This document shows, piece by piece, positions 11,041 through 21,920 of a DNA stretch of 64,000 nt. The DNA comes from Tricholomella constricta. Taxonomy: Eukaryota; Basidiomycota; Agaricomycetes; Agaricales; Lyophyllaceae. The position numbers and the translations under genes were made by a program. The DNA lies in assembly GCA_013368375.1 (NCBI GenBank), contig JAACJP010000030.1:496001-560000 (forward strand). The letters are read 5' to 3'. Position 1 is the stretch's first letter, and the number at the start of each line of letters is the position of its first letter. The notes beneath the pieces are model-generated. The model made no database searches. It saw nothing but the letters and a program-made list of their open reading frames with translations, and was not told the DNA's origin.

Positions 11041-11737
11041 GGTACAATACCATCAGTTGTGGGGGTAGTCGGTGTGCTTTGTGCAGTTGGATAGTTGACA
11101 ATACGAGGTTCGCCCATTGCTCTGGTGTTCTGGGTTGGTGATCCATCTGCAGGGTTTCGACTAGGAGCTCATGCGCTTGACGCGAAAACTCTTCTCGCGA
11201 CATGCAGCGCTCATAGAGTATTCTTTCATGGATTGAGCCGTGTAAAGAGGGGTTTTGTTGTTGCGCGAACCGTCCTTGTTCTTCCTCCCGAGCCCTGTCC
11301 CTCCTTTGGAACATCTCCGGGTTTCTCAATCTCTCGTAGTACTGATGTTTGATTACTTGAGGGTGGGGGTCTGGAGGTCGTTGCCAATGGTGGTAATGGG
11401 GGATAGTTGGGGGCCAGTTGGTAGGACGGGTTGAATATGTTCGATGGGGTCCGTGGTAATGGTTGTCGTGGGTCCTGACTGGCTGAGGAAAAATCCCCTC
11501 ATGTTGGCCGGGTGGGACCATGTGGTGTTCCAGCCAGGATCTGTTGTATCCGAAGGTCCCTTGCATCATGGGTCCTGTTGAGGCAGGGGAGGTTTTGAAA
11601 GGTGGTGGTGAAGGTCTTCTTTGTGTGAAGGATGGACCTTCAAAATTTTGAAAGCGGACAGTGGTGTTGGGCTCCACTATCGCTGAGGACATGTCCGGTG
11701 AGTGGGAGGACCTTGATATTATGTTAGGATCTGGTGA
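11041..11737 (-). pseudogene. Gypsy-2-type gag 5' fragment with LTR edge
   Basis: The ATG at 11692 opens a Pro-rich gag N-terminus (MSSAIVEPNTTVRFQNFEGP) nearly colinear with the Gypsy-2 gag start at 39034. Upstream, cctaacataatatc at about 11728-11715 on the minus strand corresponds to the LTR end and leader of Gypsy-2 (39000-39012). The similarity stops near 11040, where copia sequence begins in the same direction. The open frame continues through the junction. This is therefore a chimera of two LTR-retrotransposon classes and not a functional gag. Confidence 0.75.
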
Positions 11738-13003
11738 CTACCTTGTTGTCTTCGGTTCGTCGGCGGCAGCGCCCTTCGGCCATGTATTGTTGACATATGG
11801 GACAGTTTGGGATGTAATGCCCTTCGCCCCACAAAAGTGACAGTTGTCGTGAGGTACCCGGTTCGGCCGATTACCGTCGCTCCCGGTAGTGTGTTCTAGC
11901 CGGTGGATATGTTGTTCTAGGAGGTGGATCTTTTCGTAGAGCTCTTCCAGTTTGAGGGGCTGGCCCATAGTCGGCGGCTTTGTCACTTCCGCCAACAATC
12001 CGCTTGGCGCAATCGTAACCTGTGGTGGTGCACGTACATGCTCTTCTTGTCGTCCGATGGCGCTCGTTCCGTGGAGAATGTGTTCAGCTGCTGCGCGGAT
12101 AGTTTCGGTGGCGTATGGATCAATGCGCGGCGGAATTGACGGTCGCACTCGTTTCTTGAAAGTCGGTCTTTGCTGGCAAGAAATTGAGTGATAGGAAGGA
12201 ACCGTCGGTAATATACTCCAAGGTCGCTGTTGGATTGGATCCCTAGTCGGTGTCGTTCTCGGATCAGATGGTCGAGGTCGGCCATCGAGTACTTTCTTTC
12301 TTTGCTAGCCCCTGGGTAAAGTGCCATTATCGTCTTTCACCAGTCGTCGTGTGCGCTGTTTGCGAACTCGTCGAGTTGTTCCCATAGGTCGGCCGTATTG
12401 ATATCGGTGTACCGCGTGGCGTGCATCTTCTTTTCTCGTTCGTCTACAACATTACATTCGGTGAAGAGGTGATCCAAGTCTGAGAAATACTGCCGTAGTT
12501 CGCGCGCGCGGGCATTGGTTTTATAAGAATCGGTGGTTGTGCCATGACCAGTGGTGTTGGTTTCTGAAGAGGGGACAGAGAGAGGGAATATGACGGTGAG
12601 GAAGAATCTGAGGTTTCTGGAGTCATAAGCAATAGAGGAGTGAGTCTAAATTCTACTCCTTGATCGGTAGTAGGAGGTTCCGATGCGAAGGGGTTGGAGT
12701 CTGGGCTGGTTCGGGCAGTTGGTTCGCGAGGCGGGATTCGGTCGGTCGTAGGCGATGGTAGTTCTGATAAAGGGCTATAGAAGAGGGGGCTGAGGTTGTT
12801 GTGGATCGCGCGATGTGGGGTTACGGAGTGAAAGAGCGGGGAGAGGGATTCTGAGTCAGTGTCGGCCTGTCCAAAGACAGCACGGATTTCGGCATGAAGG
12901 GTTCGGGCTCTCGTTTCTTGTCGAGTTTCCGGAATGGTCGCCGCATCGTAGGTTTTTACGAAAAGGTGGAAGAAGGTTGCATGTTTGGCAGTGGTTTTTA
13001 AAA
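11738..13003 (-). pseudogene. Element 3 gag with CCHC-like motif
   Basis: Three overlapping minus-strand open stretches make a broken gag. It has a Ser/Pro-rich N-terminal part (13000-12560), a short Trp-containing segment (about 12420-12350), and a capsid-like stretch with LGVYYRRFLPITQFL and ECDRQFRRALI (12230-12110). The C-terminal part has a coiled LEELYEKIHLLEQHIHRLEH region and the start of a zinc-knuckle-like CHFCGAKG motif without its later ligands. It is immediately downstream of a primer-binding site and LTR in the same orientation, which supports its assignment as a retrotransposon gag. No pol follows: at 11737 it abuts the Gypsy-2-type fragment. Confidence 0.6.
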
Positions 13004-13021
13004 CCTTCGCAGTGGGCTCCA
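13004..13021 (-). promoter_or_regulatory. Probable tRNA primer-binding site of Element 3
   Basis: On the minus strand, TGGAGCCCACTGCGAAGG begins three bases after the LTR terminus (…ctatca). A sequence starting TGG just inside the 5' LTR is the expected complement of a tRNA CCA end. I did not match it to a specific tRNA. Confidence 0.5.
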
Positions 13022-13024
13022 GAA

Positions 13025-13512
13025 TGATAGAGCTAGAAGGCCTGTAGGTGCTGTGCACAATAACAAATCTACTAACAACTATAGGGGGCGAGAAGTGTTA
13101 AAAGTTCCCAAACACGCAAGTGTGCCGGGTTGAAAGGTTGTTCTGACGAAGGTAAAGACGATCCGACTCGTAATTAATCAAACCGACGATGAGACAATGA
13201 ATGCGATAGTATGCGATCGTTCCCAGCTGCAACGGGTCGGCGACGCGACTGTTGGTGTCAGTGGCGCGACAACGAGATGGACGAAGTTAATACGGAGAAC
13301 TCACGGGTTCAGGCGATGGATACGAGCTGACAGAGACAGCGGTTACGAGTTTAGGGTGGTGGCGACGGTTTAGAATGAGTTTATACGAAGAGAATGGTTC
13401 GGAGACAATGGAGACGATGGTTTTTAAGCTGCTAACTCTGAATGTGAGGGAAAATACGGGCTGTAATTCACTGGAGGACGGTAGGTACTACATGGGATTG
13501 TTTATATGGTAA
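13025..13512 (-). repeat. Element 3 5' LTR
   Basis: About 490 bp are shared with 53599-54122, starting at tgatagagctagaaggcctg on the plus strand and ending near atggta. The inner end reads …ctatca on the minus strand, followed by a TGG primer site, so this is the 5' LTR of a minus-strand element. I could not pin the outer boundary to a canonical TG. Confidence 0.65.
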
Positions 13513-13744
13513 AAGGTCAAGGGCTACGCAGCGAAGTCAGAATCGAAGGAATCGGCGCAGTAGGTCGCGAGATATCGGCCAGACAATGTCAGAACATGAA
13601 AAGCAATGGTGAGGAGGAAGAAGTTGGCAGAAATGGATGATCCAGGGGTCGAAGTGTGCGCAATAGCGAGGGCAGTATCCACGCAGTATTGGCCCAAGAG
13701 ATACGCGCCTTTGTTCCAAAGATATGACCCAAACTTCCTCGTGG
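13513..13744. other. Short unassigned spacer
   Basis: Between the Element 3 LTR and the KDZ-1-type terminal repeats I see no coding feature and no repeat shared with the rest of the window. Confidence 0.4.
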
Positions 13745-14067
13745 GTAGTGCCCCGCTAGCCCCACCTGCCTCACAGCACCATATCGGCCGCCTGTAGTGC
13801 TGGGTGTGCCCCCAAAAAAGCGACCCGCGGAGGTCCGAGATGTGGGCAACCCCGCTAGCCCCCCACCCGCTGCCCCCCACAGCACCATATAGGCCCGCTG
13901 CAGTACCAGCGGGCCCGTGCCAGATGACTACATGTAGAGACGCCGCTGGTACCGTGCCAGACGGCTACATGTAGGGGTCCCACTGGCGCTCCAGCTGCCC
14001 GCTGGTGCCGTCAAGTACGCTACAATGTATGGGCCCGCTGGACCGTGGGACACGCTACATTGTAATG
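13745..14067. repeat. KDZ-1 terminal-type repeat block, outer part
   Basis: This contains the same units as 21130-21920: cccgcggaggtccg followed by gtgggcaacc, runs of cccgctagccccc, and the palindrome ctacatgtag embedded in about 40-bp units that mention cgctggtaccgtgccaga. It ends exactly where Gypsy-1 sequence begins at about 14068. The block at 21130-21920 also ends at Gypsy-1 sequence (21921), so the two blocks look like one region split by the Gypsy-1 fragment. Confidence 0.6.
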
Positions 14068-14442
14068 CCCCTACCTGATCCTTCACGAATCATTTCGTGA
14101 TTGTCCGGCGCCCCAAAATCATAGGGCTCCGGGTGAGTTCGGTTAGGAAACATTGCATCATTCCTTGCGTAGTATGGGCGCAACAATGATATGTGAAATG
14201 TTGGATGTATCCGGCGCTCCATGAGCACCGTCGGTAATTCCAACGTGTAGGTCGATGTCTCTGGCATCTTCAACACTTTGTAGGGCCCGACGAACTTTGG
14301 GCACAGTTTTTCAGGCGCGTCCCTTGGGAAGATTCAAGTTCTTGGTTGATAAATATACCAAGTCACCCCCCTTTATGTCAGGACCAATCGAGCGACGCCT
14401 GTTAGCCTCGCGCGTTTGAAATACTCGAGCCTCTATTATAGC
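14068..14442 (-). pseudogene. Gypsy-1 pol C-terminal end
   Basis: The minus strand reads from AIIEARVFQTREANRRRS through a basic linker with one stop. It then gives the SH3-like integrase tail (CPKFVGPYKVLKM, RIHPTFHISLLRPYY) that ends Ty3/gypsy polyproteins. Its first bases, on the minus strand GCTATAATAGAGGC (14442-14429), repeat the last Gypsy-1 bases before LINE D at 26718-26731. It is therefore the missing downstream half of the integrase at 26077-26731. No chromodomain or LTR follows. Confidence 0.8.
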
Positions 14443-17356
14443 TTTTTTTTTATTTTTTTTGAAATCCACATTTATACCCCGGCGCCCGGTCGCAGTCCGG
14501 CTGGTGTGTAGTACATGGTATATCTACAGTGACAGTAATGGTGTTGCATGTAACGTGTGCATCTCGATATGCAGGCCGCTCGGAAGAGTCCCGCGTGGAG
14601 GCATAATCTGCCAAATAGCGAGGGTGTGCTTGCTGAAAGGTTCCAAGTTGCAGAAGGACCCCTCTGCCTTGGCGGTGGGGCTAGCTTAGCCCTCCCGAGG
14701 GAAGGTACCACAGGAATGACCCCGAGGCCCCCTTCTGACGGTAAGGTACCAATCAGTCGAGTAGCCCGGCGCCTTGTTGCTGGTCGGCAAACACCAGTCC
14801 AGCAGCAATTGCTTCGTCTCGCCGTAGCAAGCGGAATAGTTCAGGTACCCAGATGAGATCTTCTGGGCGTGCTGGTTGGTCGTGCAGGCCCTCGTCAGGC
14901 TGTGTGCTAATCTGCGGCGATTCACCTGATCAGGTGGTTTCCGCTTTGGTCTGGCCTTGGGGAAGGGTGGAGGTGGAATTTCGCTTGGGAAAGCAAAGGT
15001 CCGTGGGTTGACCTCGAGGAATTCGAGATAATTCTTATGTTCGAGGCGCGCCGGGGCCCGGCGCTTCCTCGTGTACCTGGGACATTGGTCCAGGATGTGG
15101 GCTCTGGTTTCGAGCCCTCCGTTGCGACAGGAGCAGTTCACCTCCTCAGAAAGGTTAAACCGCCTCCGGTACTCGCCAATAGGGGCGTGATTGAATGCTA
15201 CGAGACATCCGAGCAGTGTGGGCATTTGACTTGCCCATTACTTTAAGCCATGGGCTACCATCAAGGTGTGATGGTGCTATTGGCTTGCCTTTCCTCTTTG
15301 TTCGAAGGAATGATCTGCCGCTGTATTCAGGCTGCTGGAATAGACGAGTCCATTCCTTCAGCATCTGTTCAACAGTGCGTTTGCGCGCATAATCTAGTGA
15401 TGTGCGTGAGCGAGGTCCTTGTGGCACTTTCAGCTGCGTAGCAGCCTCATGCGACGAGAAGTGGATATCCCACCGCAAACGGCTTGGGACGTGGATGAAT
15501 TGCACATGGCGGTCTGGATGGTCAGACAACCAAGTACAAAGTTTGGAGCAGATTGCAATCGAATGCATCTGACCTGAATGTAGACTGGCATCCAAAGCCC
15601 ACTTAATGGCCTTGGTTGAGTCCGAGAAGACTAGAATTCTGTCCGAGTCTGGTCGTTGAAGTGCTTTGCCTACAGCCATTGCGATGGCTGCGAGTTCAGC
15701 ATCGTCTGAGGTAGCTTTGCCGGCCACCTGCCGGGATACACTGGGACCTACGTCCCCGTGGATGAGGGTGCAGGCAATAATTGCCTGGAGTCGATTGTCA
15801 GTGGGGACCGAGGCGTCCGCTGCAACCATGACGGTTCGCGGATCTAGGCCTCCCTCAGTGCGAAGCGCATCCAAGTGGTTGCGTCGATCAGCTAGGGCCT
15901 CTTTATCCCGGGGGATGTCAAGGTCATAGGTGATTTGGGCTCCAAACAAGTCGGAAACCCGTTGCCCTGGTGTGGCCTCCTCGTGGAGGGGGTTCATGGG
16001 CTCATTGACAATGGGCGAGGACTCTGGTTCCACGCATAGGAAGTGTAACGATCCACTAGGTAGGATTGAAAGAAGTTAACAACAGCCGGGGAGAAGCCTA
16101 GCCGCTCCAGCGTTGCGATGAGAACCTCATGGTTCAAGGAGGGAAAGAATTGTGCCAGGTCAAAGGCAACAACGCTTGTTTTGAATCCACGGGCCCAGCC
16201 CGTCTTGACGATGTGGGTAAGGTACACCCCAGCATCTTCAGTGGAGTGCTGACGCACTCCTCCGAACTGGTTGGGATGGAAGATACCATGCTTTGCTGCT
16301 TCAAACTGCATACGGTTTGCGAGCATTTTCTCAAACAGCTTCCCGAGCGTGTTCAATAGCACAATAGGCCTGAATGCTTTGGAAGCGGAATATGAGGGCT
16401 TGTTCGGTTTTGGGAGAATAACCGAGCGAGACTCTTTGAAGTGAGATCAGTAACTCACGCGGAGGCAGGCACTGGCAATCTTGGTGAACTTGTCAGCAAC
16501 ATCGTTGTCGATGACAAGTTTTTTGAGCTGGTACCAGGTCAAATGATCTGGTCCCGGCGCAGACGTGTTTGAACACTTTGCCAATTCTTCCCGGAGTTCT
16601 GCAGTGCTGAAGTCCACCCACTCGCGCGGGGGTTCTTGCTCCACTTCCTCCAGTACTTCCACTTTGACTGGTCGATCTGACGCAGCATTATATGTGGCGT
16701 GAAGGGCCTGCCAAAGGTCATCCATCGTATTACAGGGTGCTTCGTTGTAGCGAATTGCCTCGTATGTGGGGAGGTTGCGTTGCTTGGTCCAGTTCATCAG
16801 GTCCCAAGGTCGCTTGTTCTTGGTGGCAATGGTTTCAATGCGTTCATCGAAAAATTGCCGTTTAGCCGCCTTTGTGGCGCGCCTAAGAGCCCCATAGTCT
16901 GCAAGGGACCGGGACTGTCTGTACTGCCTCATCGCAGTGGCGCAGTCAGCATTCCACCAGGCTTTTGACCCGGTGTTCACTTTGACTGTTTTGGCATTTG
17001 AGTTCCATGCATCGTTGCAAGCTCTTGCAAGGCCTGCAATCAGGTCTTCGAGAGCGTCGCGTGTGTCAATATTGGAGATGTCCATTGACTTAATGTAGGT
17101 GAGCAGTGCTTGTAGAAACGATGATTCCTCTTCGCTTCCTTTGGGCATTGCCAGCCTTTCTGAAGCTACTTCTGTAGCACGGATAGGCCCTCCACTAAAG
17201 TGTTTGTTGTAGGTGCTGGCATTTTGGCAGGTGCCCGACGCGCAGCAGCAGCAAACGTTCCCCCACGGAGGGGGCGCGAATGGCGAGGGATAGGGGGTGG
17301 GGGACCTCCTGGAGTGTGGCGCGCGTAGCTGCGCTTAAGGACAGGCTTAGTGGCTG
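14443..17356 (-). mobile_element. LINE B, internally deleted
   Basis: The 3' end is the poly(T) at 14443-14460 followed by the family 3' UTR. Going upstream there are the terminal CCHC finger (CSCRNGGLETRAHILDQC) and the RNase H (VAADAS, DAELAAIAMAVGKAL, VFSDSTKAIKWAL). A deletion junction near 16015 then leads into reverse transcriptase pieces (16362-15994 and 17148-16447). At about 17190 it jumps into a fragment of ORF1, and it ends at 17356 against KDZ-1 transposase sequence. Two internal deletions and frameshifts make it non-functional. The 3' flank is Gypsy-1 but the 5' flank is KDZ-1, which a single insertion cannot explain (see findings). Confidence 0.85.
14686..17148 (-). pseudogene. 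LINE B ORF2 remnant: RT pieces, RNase H and CCHC finger
   Basis: Several open frames in one direction make up a decayed ORF2. The frame at 17148-16447 covers the linker and RT N-terminus. The frame at 16362-15994 covers RT fingers and palm as far as the segment before YVDD. After a deletion that removes the catalytic motif and thumb, 16033-15155 covers RNase H with its acidic residues. The frame at 15225-14686 covers the terminal zinc finger and a basic tail. The YVDD motif is lost, so the remnant cannot reverse-transcribe. Confidence 0.8.
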
Positions 17357-18534
17357 TTCTGTAATAACGTCCATTTTAGAACCCTTGCGAGAATCAGTTC
17401 CGCGCTGTTGAGCAGGCAATGGTAAAGCCTGTGATGTTAAAGGAATTGTAGCCATTGCATGTGCGCGGCATGGCTGTTTTGCCCCCAACAGCCTGTCGGA
17501 CCTCCACGCAGGTGAGCAGCAAAAGAATGTGGACTGGGCATTCCTCCAGGCGCTTAAAACAACAAATGTGGAAGACATCGACCAGGTGTTATTGATCTAT
17601 GATATTGCCTGCCAATACATGGTACACTTTCTAAAGCACATCGGCCACCTACTTCCCCCAGGAATGATGACTACTCCATCCATGTTCATGGTCACAAAGA
17701 TGATTGCTTTAACCGCTTTGCAACTTCATTCATTCCGGGGGCTGCTATAGTTGCGGTTGAAATTCTGGAGAGTTTGTGGGCTGAACACTGTGTCACCAAT
17801 GACCAGAACTGCAACATTGGCACACCGAGCGGAGATCCTGGATGATCATATAAATGATTCTAACTGGAAGAAACTCCTGCAGATGCGTTAGTAAAATTTC
17901 ATCTATTCTGTTACAATAATTGACCCTGTCCGCGGCCGCGGAGTAGCGGTCACATTGTGTCAGACATACAAAAAGGCGACGGAGATGTTGGAGACTGCTC
18001 AAGAATATTTCAAAGGAGTTGCCCAGGAAATAAGCCACACACAAACTGCTATTTGGGAGGAGATCCAGGAGGCCGAGCGGAGGAGGGTTCATGATGTCAA
18101 GGCTATGGACATCCTCAAAGCGCGCACCACGATCGGGCAGCTGGGAGATTCCAATGGACCTGTGCAGCACTCAACAGCTGAAGAGGAGTGGATACAATCA
18201 GGCCTTGATCTTTTGGAGTGCTAGTAAGACATTTTATCTCTATTTGGCTTCCAAAGCGGAATAGTTTGCATCTAGAATTGGACTTCAAGACAAAGTCCGC
18301 CAACTTACCCGCGAGCCGCAGGAAGATGTCCACAAGGCCATCAAAACTGAAAGACAAAGACTACATGCGCAAATTGATGTGTTCACGTCAAAACAGCTGA
18401 GAAACTTCATTCCTTTGACCGGAGGATGTGCCAGGGACATCGAAGCCTTTGACAACCTAGACGAGAACCCCGCGGACCTGCCACCCTCCGGAGATGCTGT
18501 GGTGCTGGCACAATCAGGCCGTCCTGCACCCGCA

Positions 18535-18804
18535 GACGGACTGCTACCACTAGAGCAGACACCTATTTGCCTGCCATCCTCAGCTGGGAAAACTGAGACA
18601 CATCTGGCTAAACTCAAGCTTGCATTGCGCAAGGTTCAAGCGGAGCGCCATCTACAGAACCTCCGTAATGACGGACTGCTACCACTAGAGCAGACACCTA
18701 TTTGCCTGCCATCCTCAGCTGGGGAAACTGAGACACATCTGGCTAAACTCAAGCTTGCATTGCGCAAGGTTCAAGCGGAGCGCCATCTACAGAACCTCCG
18801 TAAT
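18535..18804 (+). repeat. In-frame 135-bp tandem duplication in the KDZ-1 transposase
   Basis: Units 18535-18669 and 18670-18804 are almost identical (I see one difference, ggga versus gggg). The period of 135 bp is 45 codons, so the reading frame is kept and a helical segment is repeated. Confidence 0.9.
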
Positions 18805-19092
18805 GCAATTGCGGAGAAATCATTTTTGTACTCACACATCATCTGAGTTGCTCCACGGAAGGGTGTGGTGACACGCACGCAGGGGAACATCACCACCCTC
18901 AATTACACAATCATGACCCTTTGTCGGGTGTATGACAAATGCGTCTGGGTGCGGATGAAGGCACACTAGAAAGGTACAAAATTCTCGACAAGAAGCATGT
19001 GAAATCAAGCACCGCCATACTGGATCCCAACACACCAGGCTCAACTGATATCCGAAGTACCAGTCTTTCCTGGATTTGGCAAATACCTGGTC

Positions 19093-19244
19093 TTTTTTTT
19101 TTTTTTTGAAATCCATATTTATACCCCGGCGCCCGGTCGCAGTCCGGCTGGTGTGTAGTACATGGTATATCTACAGTGACAGTAATGGTGTTGCATGTAA
19201 CGTGTGCATCTCGATATGCAGGCCGCTCGGAAGAGTCCCGCGTG
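19093..19244 (-). mobile_element. LINE 3'-tail insertion, severely 5'-truncated
   Basis: Poly(T) from 19093 is followed by about 135 bp identical in type to the 3' UTR of LINEs B and C (ataccccggcgcccggtcgc, then atatctacagtgacagtaat), ending at cccgcgtg. It lies within the KDZ-1 transposase remnant. I see no convincing target duplication. Confidence 0.85.
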
Positions 19245-20479
19245 CACATGCCCTGACATGACAGTGTGAAAGTCACCATCACTCTATGTGGCTGTGGGAA
19301 CAGCTTTTTTCCTCTCGCTATCTGATCCCTTATTGCACCTCATCCAAAGCAAATCAATGACTTCCTCCGCGCTGCACTGGATTGACTCTGAGAGCTTTTT
19401 GCTTCCGATGACGGGCAGGCCCGCAGTTCACCTCCAGGAGGTGCTTTACTACTGCGAATCCTGCTTACGTGTTGCCTTGATGAAGTTTGCAGGTGTGGAT
19501 AATGCAGAGGTCCGGGCTTCAATGCAAGTGCGCTTGGCTGCGGAGCTGGTACGTTGCTGACTTGGCCATTTTCTGGATCATGACTTATTTCTCTACAGAA
19601 CTTTGCAATGATATTTGTCGGTGCTGCAACAAGCATGATGATATCGTGCAAAATTCCCAATATCCTTCGGCTTCTCGCTTCCCATTTTCATGGGCAGCTT
19701 GAGCCTCACAGCCCACTCGTCCTTTCCGATTCACTGATTCTCGCGTTGGACGGCTCCATTCCACTCGAGCACCCCGCGGCCGCTGTCTCTGAGTATGCCT
19801 GTGACTGGTGGCACGAGCACGAAGATAATGAGCTCAACCACTCAGTCATGACACGTTGGAGGAATGCCTTGTCCTTCACCGCTTTCGGCAGCAAGTGCCA
19901 CCACTCTGGGTTCCACGGACGAGAGCAACTCCACAAGTCCTGCAAACCCATGTCCAGGGCTTCGAAACAATTTATGAAGCTCAAGCCTATCAGACCGCCC
20001 GCCGTGCTGCGGGATTCCAAATGATTTTTGAGGCAGCAAGGCAACAGGCTGTGGGGGCCGCGGGGGATGACAAAGAAATGAACCCCCATGAGCTCTTCAT
20101 CCAGAGGCAATGGAGGGACCAATCACATCGGAATTTGGGGAGGAGCTGCCATCAGGGACGTACAAGGGAGAGGAATTAGATGAGGAGTTGGGCGTGAGCT
20201 CTGACAGCTCTGAGAGGTATGACCCACTTGGAAGTGACATCCACCAGCCCAGGGAGCTGCTGCGTCACGAGATTCCTGATCACTTCCTCAGGCCGCCGCT
20301 CCAAAATAAAGATGTGGAGTATAAAAGCTATTACCAACGGCCCTTGGCAGGGCATGACAAAGGATCTGACAGTGATCCCGCGGAGGCGGACCTCGCGGAC
20401 ATTCAAAGTAAGAACAGTGATTCTTGACATTTGAACTGCATTCAAACCTTTTGCATCTGAGGATGAGGACGAGCCCATG

Positions 20480-20537
20480 GGTGAGTTATATTGCATTTGC
20501 TTATACTTGCATATAGTTACCTTTCACCATTTTGTAG
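20480..20537 (+). other. Probable intron before the acidic exon of KDZ-1
   Basis: A GTGAGT donor and an acceptor in cattttgtag bound about 58 nt between the acidic segment EDEDEP and the next acidic open frame. Size and sites fit basidiomycete introns. The joined frame is shifted, which may reflect decay. Confidence 0.5.
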
Positions 20538-20937
20538 GCCGATTGAATCACATGAAGACCCCGATATGGTGTTCTCCAATGAGGACAGCCCTGCGGAGGA
20601 TGCCTCTGCCGTCCAAGAACCCGATATTGAGTTTTCCGACAAGGACAGCTCTGCAGAGGACACCCCCGCTCTCCTCGAACATCCAGATATTGTGTTTTCT
20701 GACGAAGACAGTCCCGCGGAGCAACGAGACATGGAAGTGCTTTCCCTTTCCGATGACTCAGGTGAGGAAGAGTTTAGGGTCAGGAGGAGACGTAGGAGAC
20801 CACCTGTTGAAATGCTTGAGGGCTTATTACGGTTTTCAGATGGTGAAATCAATGAGGAGCTTGCGGTTCAAGTACCCCGCGGACAATACACTGCCGCCTC
20901 CTTTGCTCACATTCCTTCCAACATTCTTGATGATTAG
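20538..20937 (+). CDS. Acidic repeat exon, probable C-terminal tail of KDZ-1 transposase
   Basis: This open stretch ends at a stop at 20937. It contains three imperfect repeats of the type PDI(V/E)FSDEDSPAE, spaced about 22 residues apart. A Ser/Asp-rich segment (LSLSDDSGEEEF), a basic run (RVRRRRRRPP) and a short C-terminal domain follow. No ATG stands at its start, and a probable intron precedes it, so I read it as the last exon of the KDZ-1 gene rather than a separate gene. Acidic C-terminal tails occur in this transposase family. The repeats include the CCGCGG-type motif that recurs throughout KDZ-1. Its function is unknown to me. Confidence 0.5.
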
Positions 20938-21129
20938 GGGTAGCTTTATCTTGATGTCTGTTTTCCTTTTGCTTTGTGATAATGACTATGTTGCCTTGTG
21001 ATAATAAAAATATACCAATACAGATACATCATACTTGTAAATGAAACACGGAGGGGGAACAATTGTGTCCTTGTCTATACATTAAAAGCATCTACCCGCA
21101 GACAATTATGACCATATCCACAGACATTT

Positions 21130-21920
21130 ATGGCCTGGTCTTCTACAGCACCATGGAGGCCCGCTGCAGCAGCGGGTTTGCCCGCAGACATGGGCAATCC
21201 CCGCGAGCCCCCCCCCCCTTGCTGCCCTTTGTAGGACCAGATAGGCACGCTGCAGCCCCAGCGGGTCCGCTGGTACCGTCGCCAACGGCTACATGTAGAG
21301 ACCTCGCTGGTGCGGTGCCAGATGGTGACATGTAGTGGCCCCGCATCAGCCCCGCTGATGCTGTGCCAGATGGCTACATCTAGTGATCCCGCTGGCACGT
21401 TGGACATGCTACATGGAGTCTGCCCCACAGACAAGGATTCATGGAGGTAAAAGACGACCCGCGGAGGTCCGTAGAGGGGGCAACCCCCCGTTAGCACCCC
21501 GCTCCCATATATGCCCGAAAAAAGGCAACCCACGGAGGTCCGCAGAGGTGGGCAACCCACCCCGCTGCCCCCAGGCCCGCTGCGGTGCTGGGTGTGCCCC
21601 CAAAGAAACAACCTGCGGAGGTCCGCAGAGGTGGGCAACCCCCCGCTAGCCCTCCCATTTATGCCCGAAAAAAGGCAACCCGTGGAGGTCCGCAGAGGTG
21701 GGCAACCCCCCGCTAGCCCCCACCCCGCTCCCATTTATGCCCAAAAAAAGGCAATCCGTGGAGGTCCGCAGAGGTGGGCAACCCCCCGCTAGCCCCCCAC
21801 CCTGCCCCCACAGCACCATATAGGCCGGCCCGTTGATACCATGCCAGGCAACTACATGTAGAGACCTCGCTGGTACCGTGCAACACAGCTACATGTAGTG
21901 GCCCCGCTGGTGCTGGTCAA
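21130..21920. repeat. KDZ-1 subterminal repeat block
   Basis: Two repeat types are interleaved. One is a unit of about 60-65 bp with gaggtccgcagaggtgggca followed by accccccgctagcccc and an atttatgcccgaaaaaaggc spacer, in at least four tandem copies between about 21440 and 21800. The other is about 40 bp with ctacatgtag and cgctggtaccgtgcca, seen at 21280-21420 and 21840-21915. Translated on the minus strand it gives a meaningless repeat, so long open frames here are not genes. A similar block lies at 13745-14067. Confidence 0.75.

Larger units (their letters stand above)
17357..20479 (+). pseudogene. KDZ-1 transposase, C-terminal half
   Basis: This is a decayed coding region of a KDZ transposase. 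Recognisable in order are NQFRAVEQA (about 17395), IACARHGCFAPNS (17455), KNVDWAFLQALKTTN (17527), the catalytic-aspartate block VLLIYDIACQY (17590), a HGHKDDCFNRFATSFIPGAA type stretch (17690) and ILESLWAEHC (17765). Helical segments follow with LALRKVQAERHLQNLRN (18620, duplicated) and LSWIW (19060), then more helices to about 20040 and an acidic stretch to 20427. Frameshifts are frequent, and a short LINE tail interrupts it at 19093-19244. The family excises and inserts transposon DNA in the nucleus. The upstream half of the gene lies at 28912-34644 on the opposite strand. Confidence 0.75.

Noticed and set aside
13745..14067. Repeat block considered as a CRISPR array
   Set aside because: The units are irregular, without unique spacers of constant length, and the context is eukaryotic transposon DNA.
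21075..21734. 219-residue minus-strand open frame with repeating CPPLRTS-type peptide
   Set aside because: It is translation of the terminal tandem repeats of KDZ-1. The repeat is better explained at DNA level.
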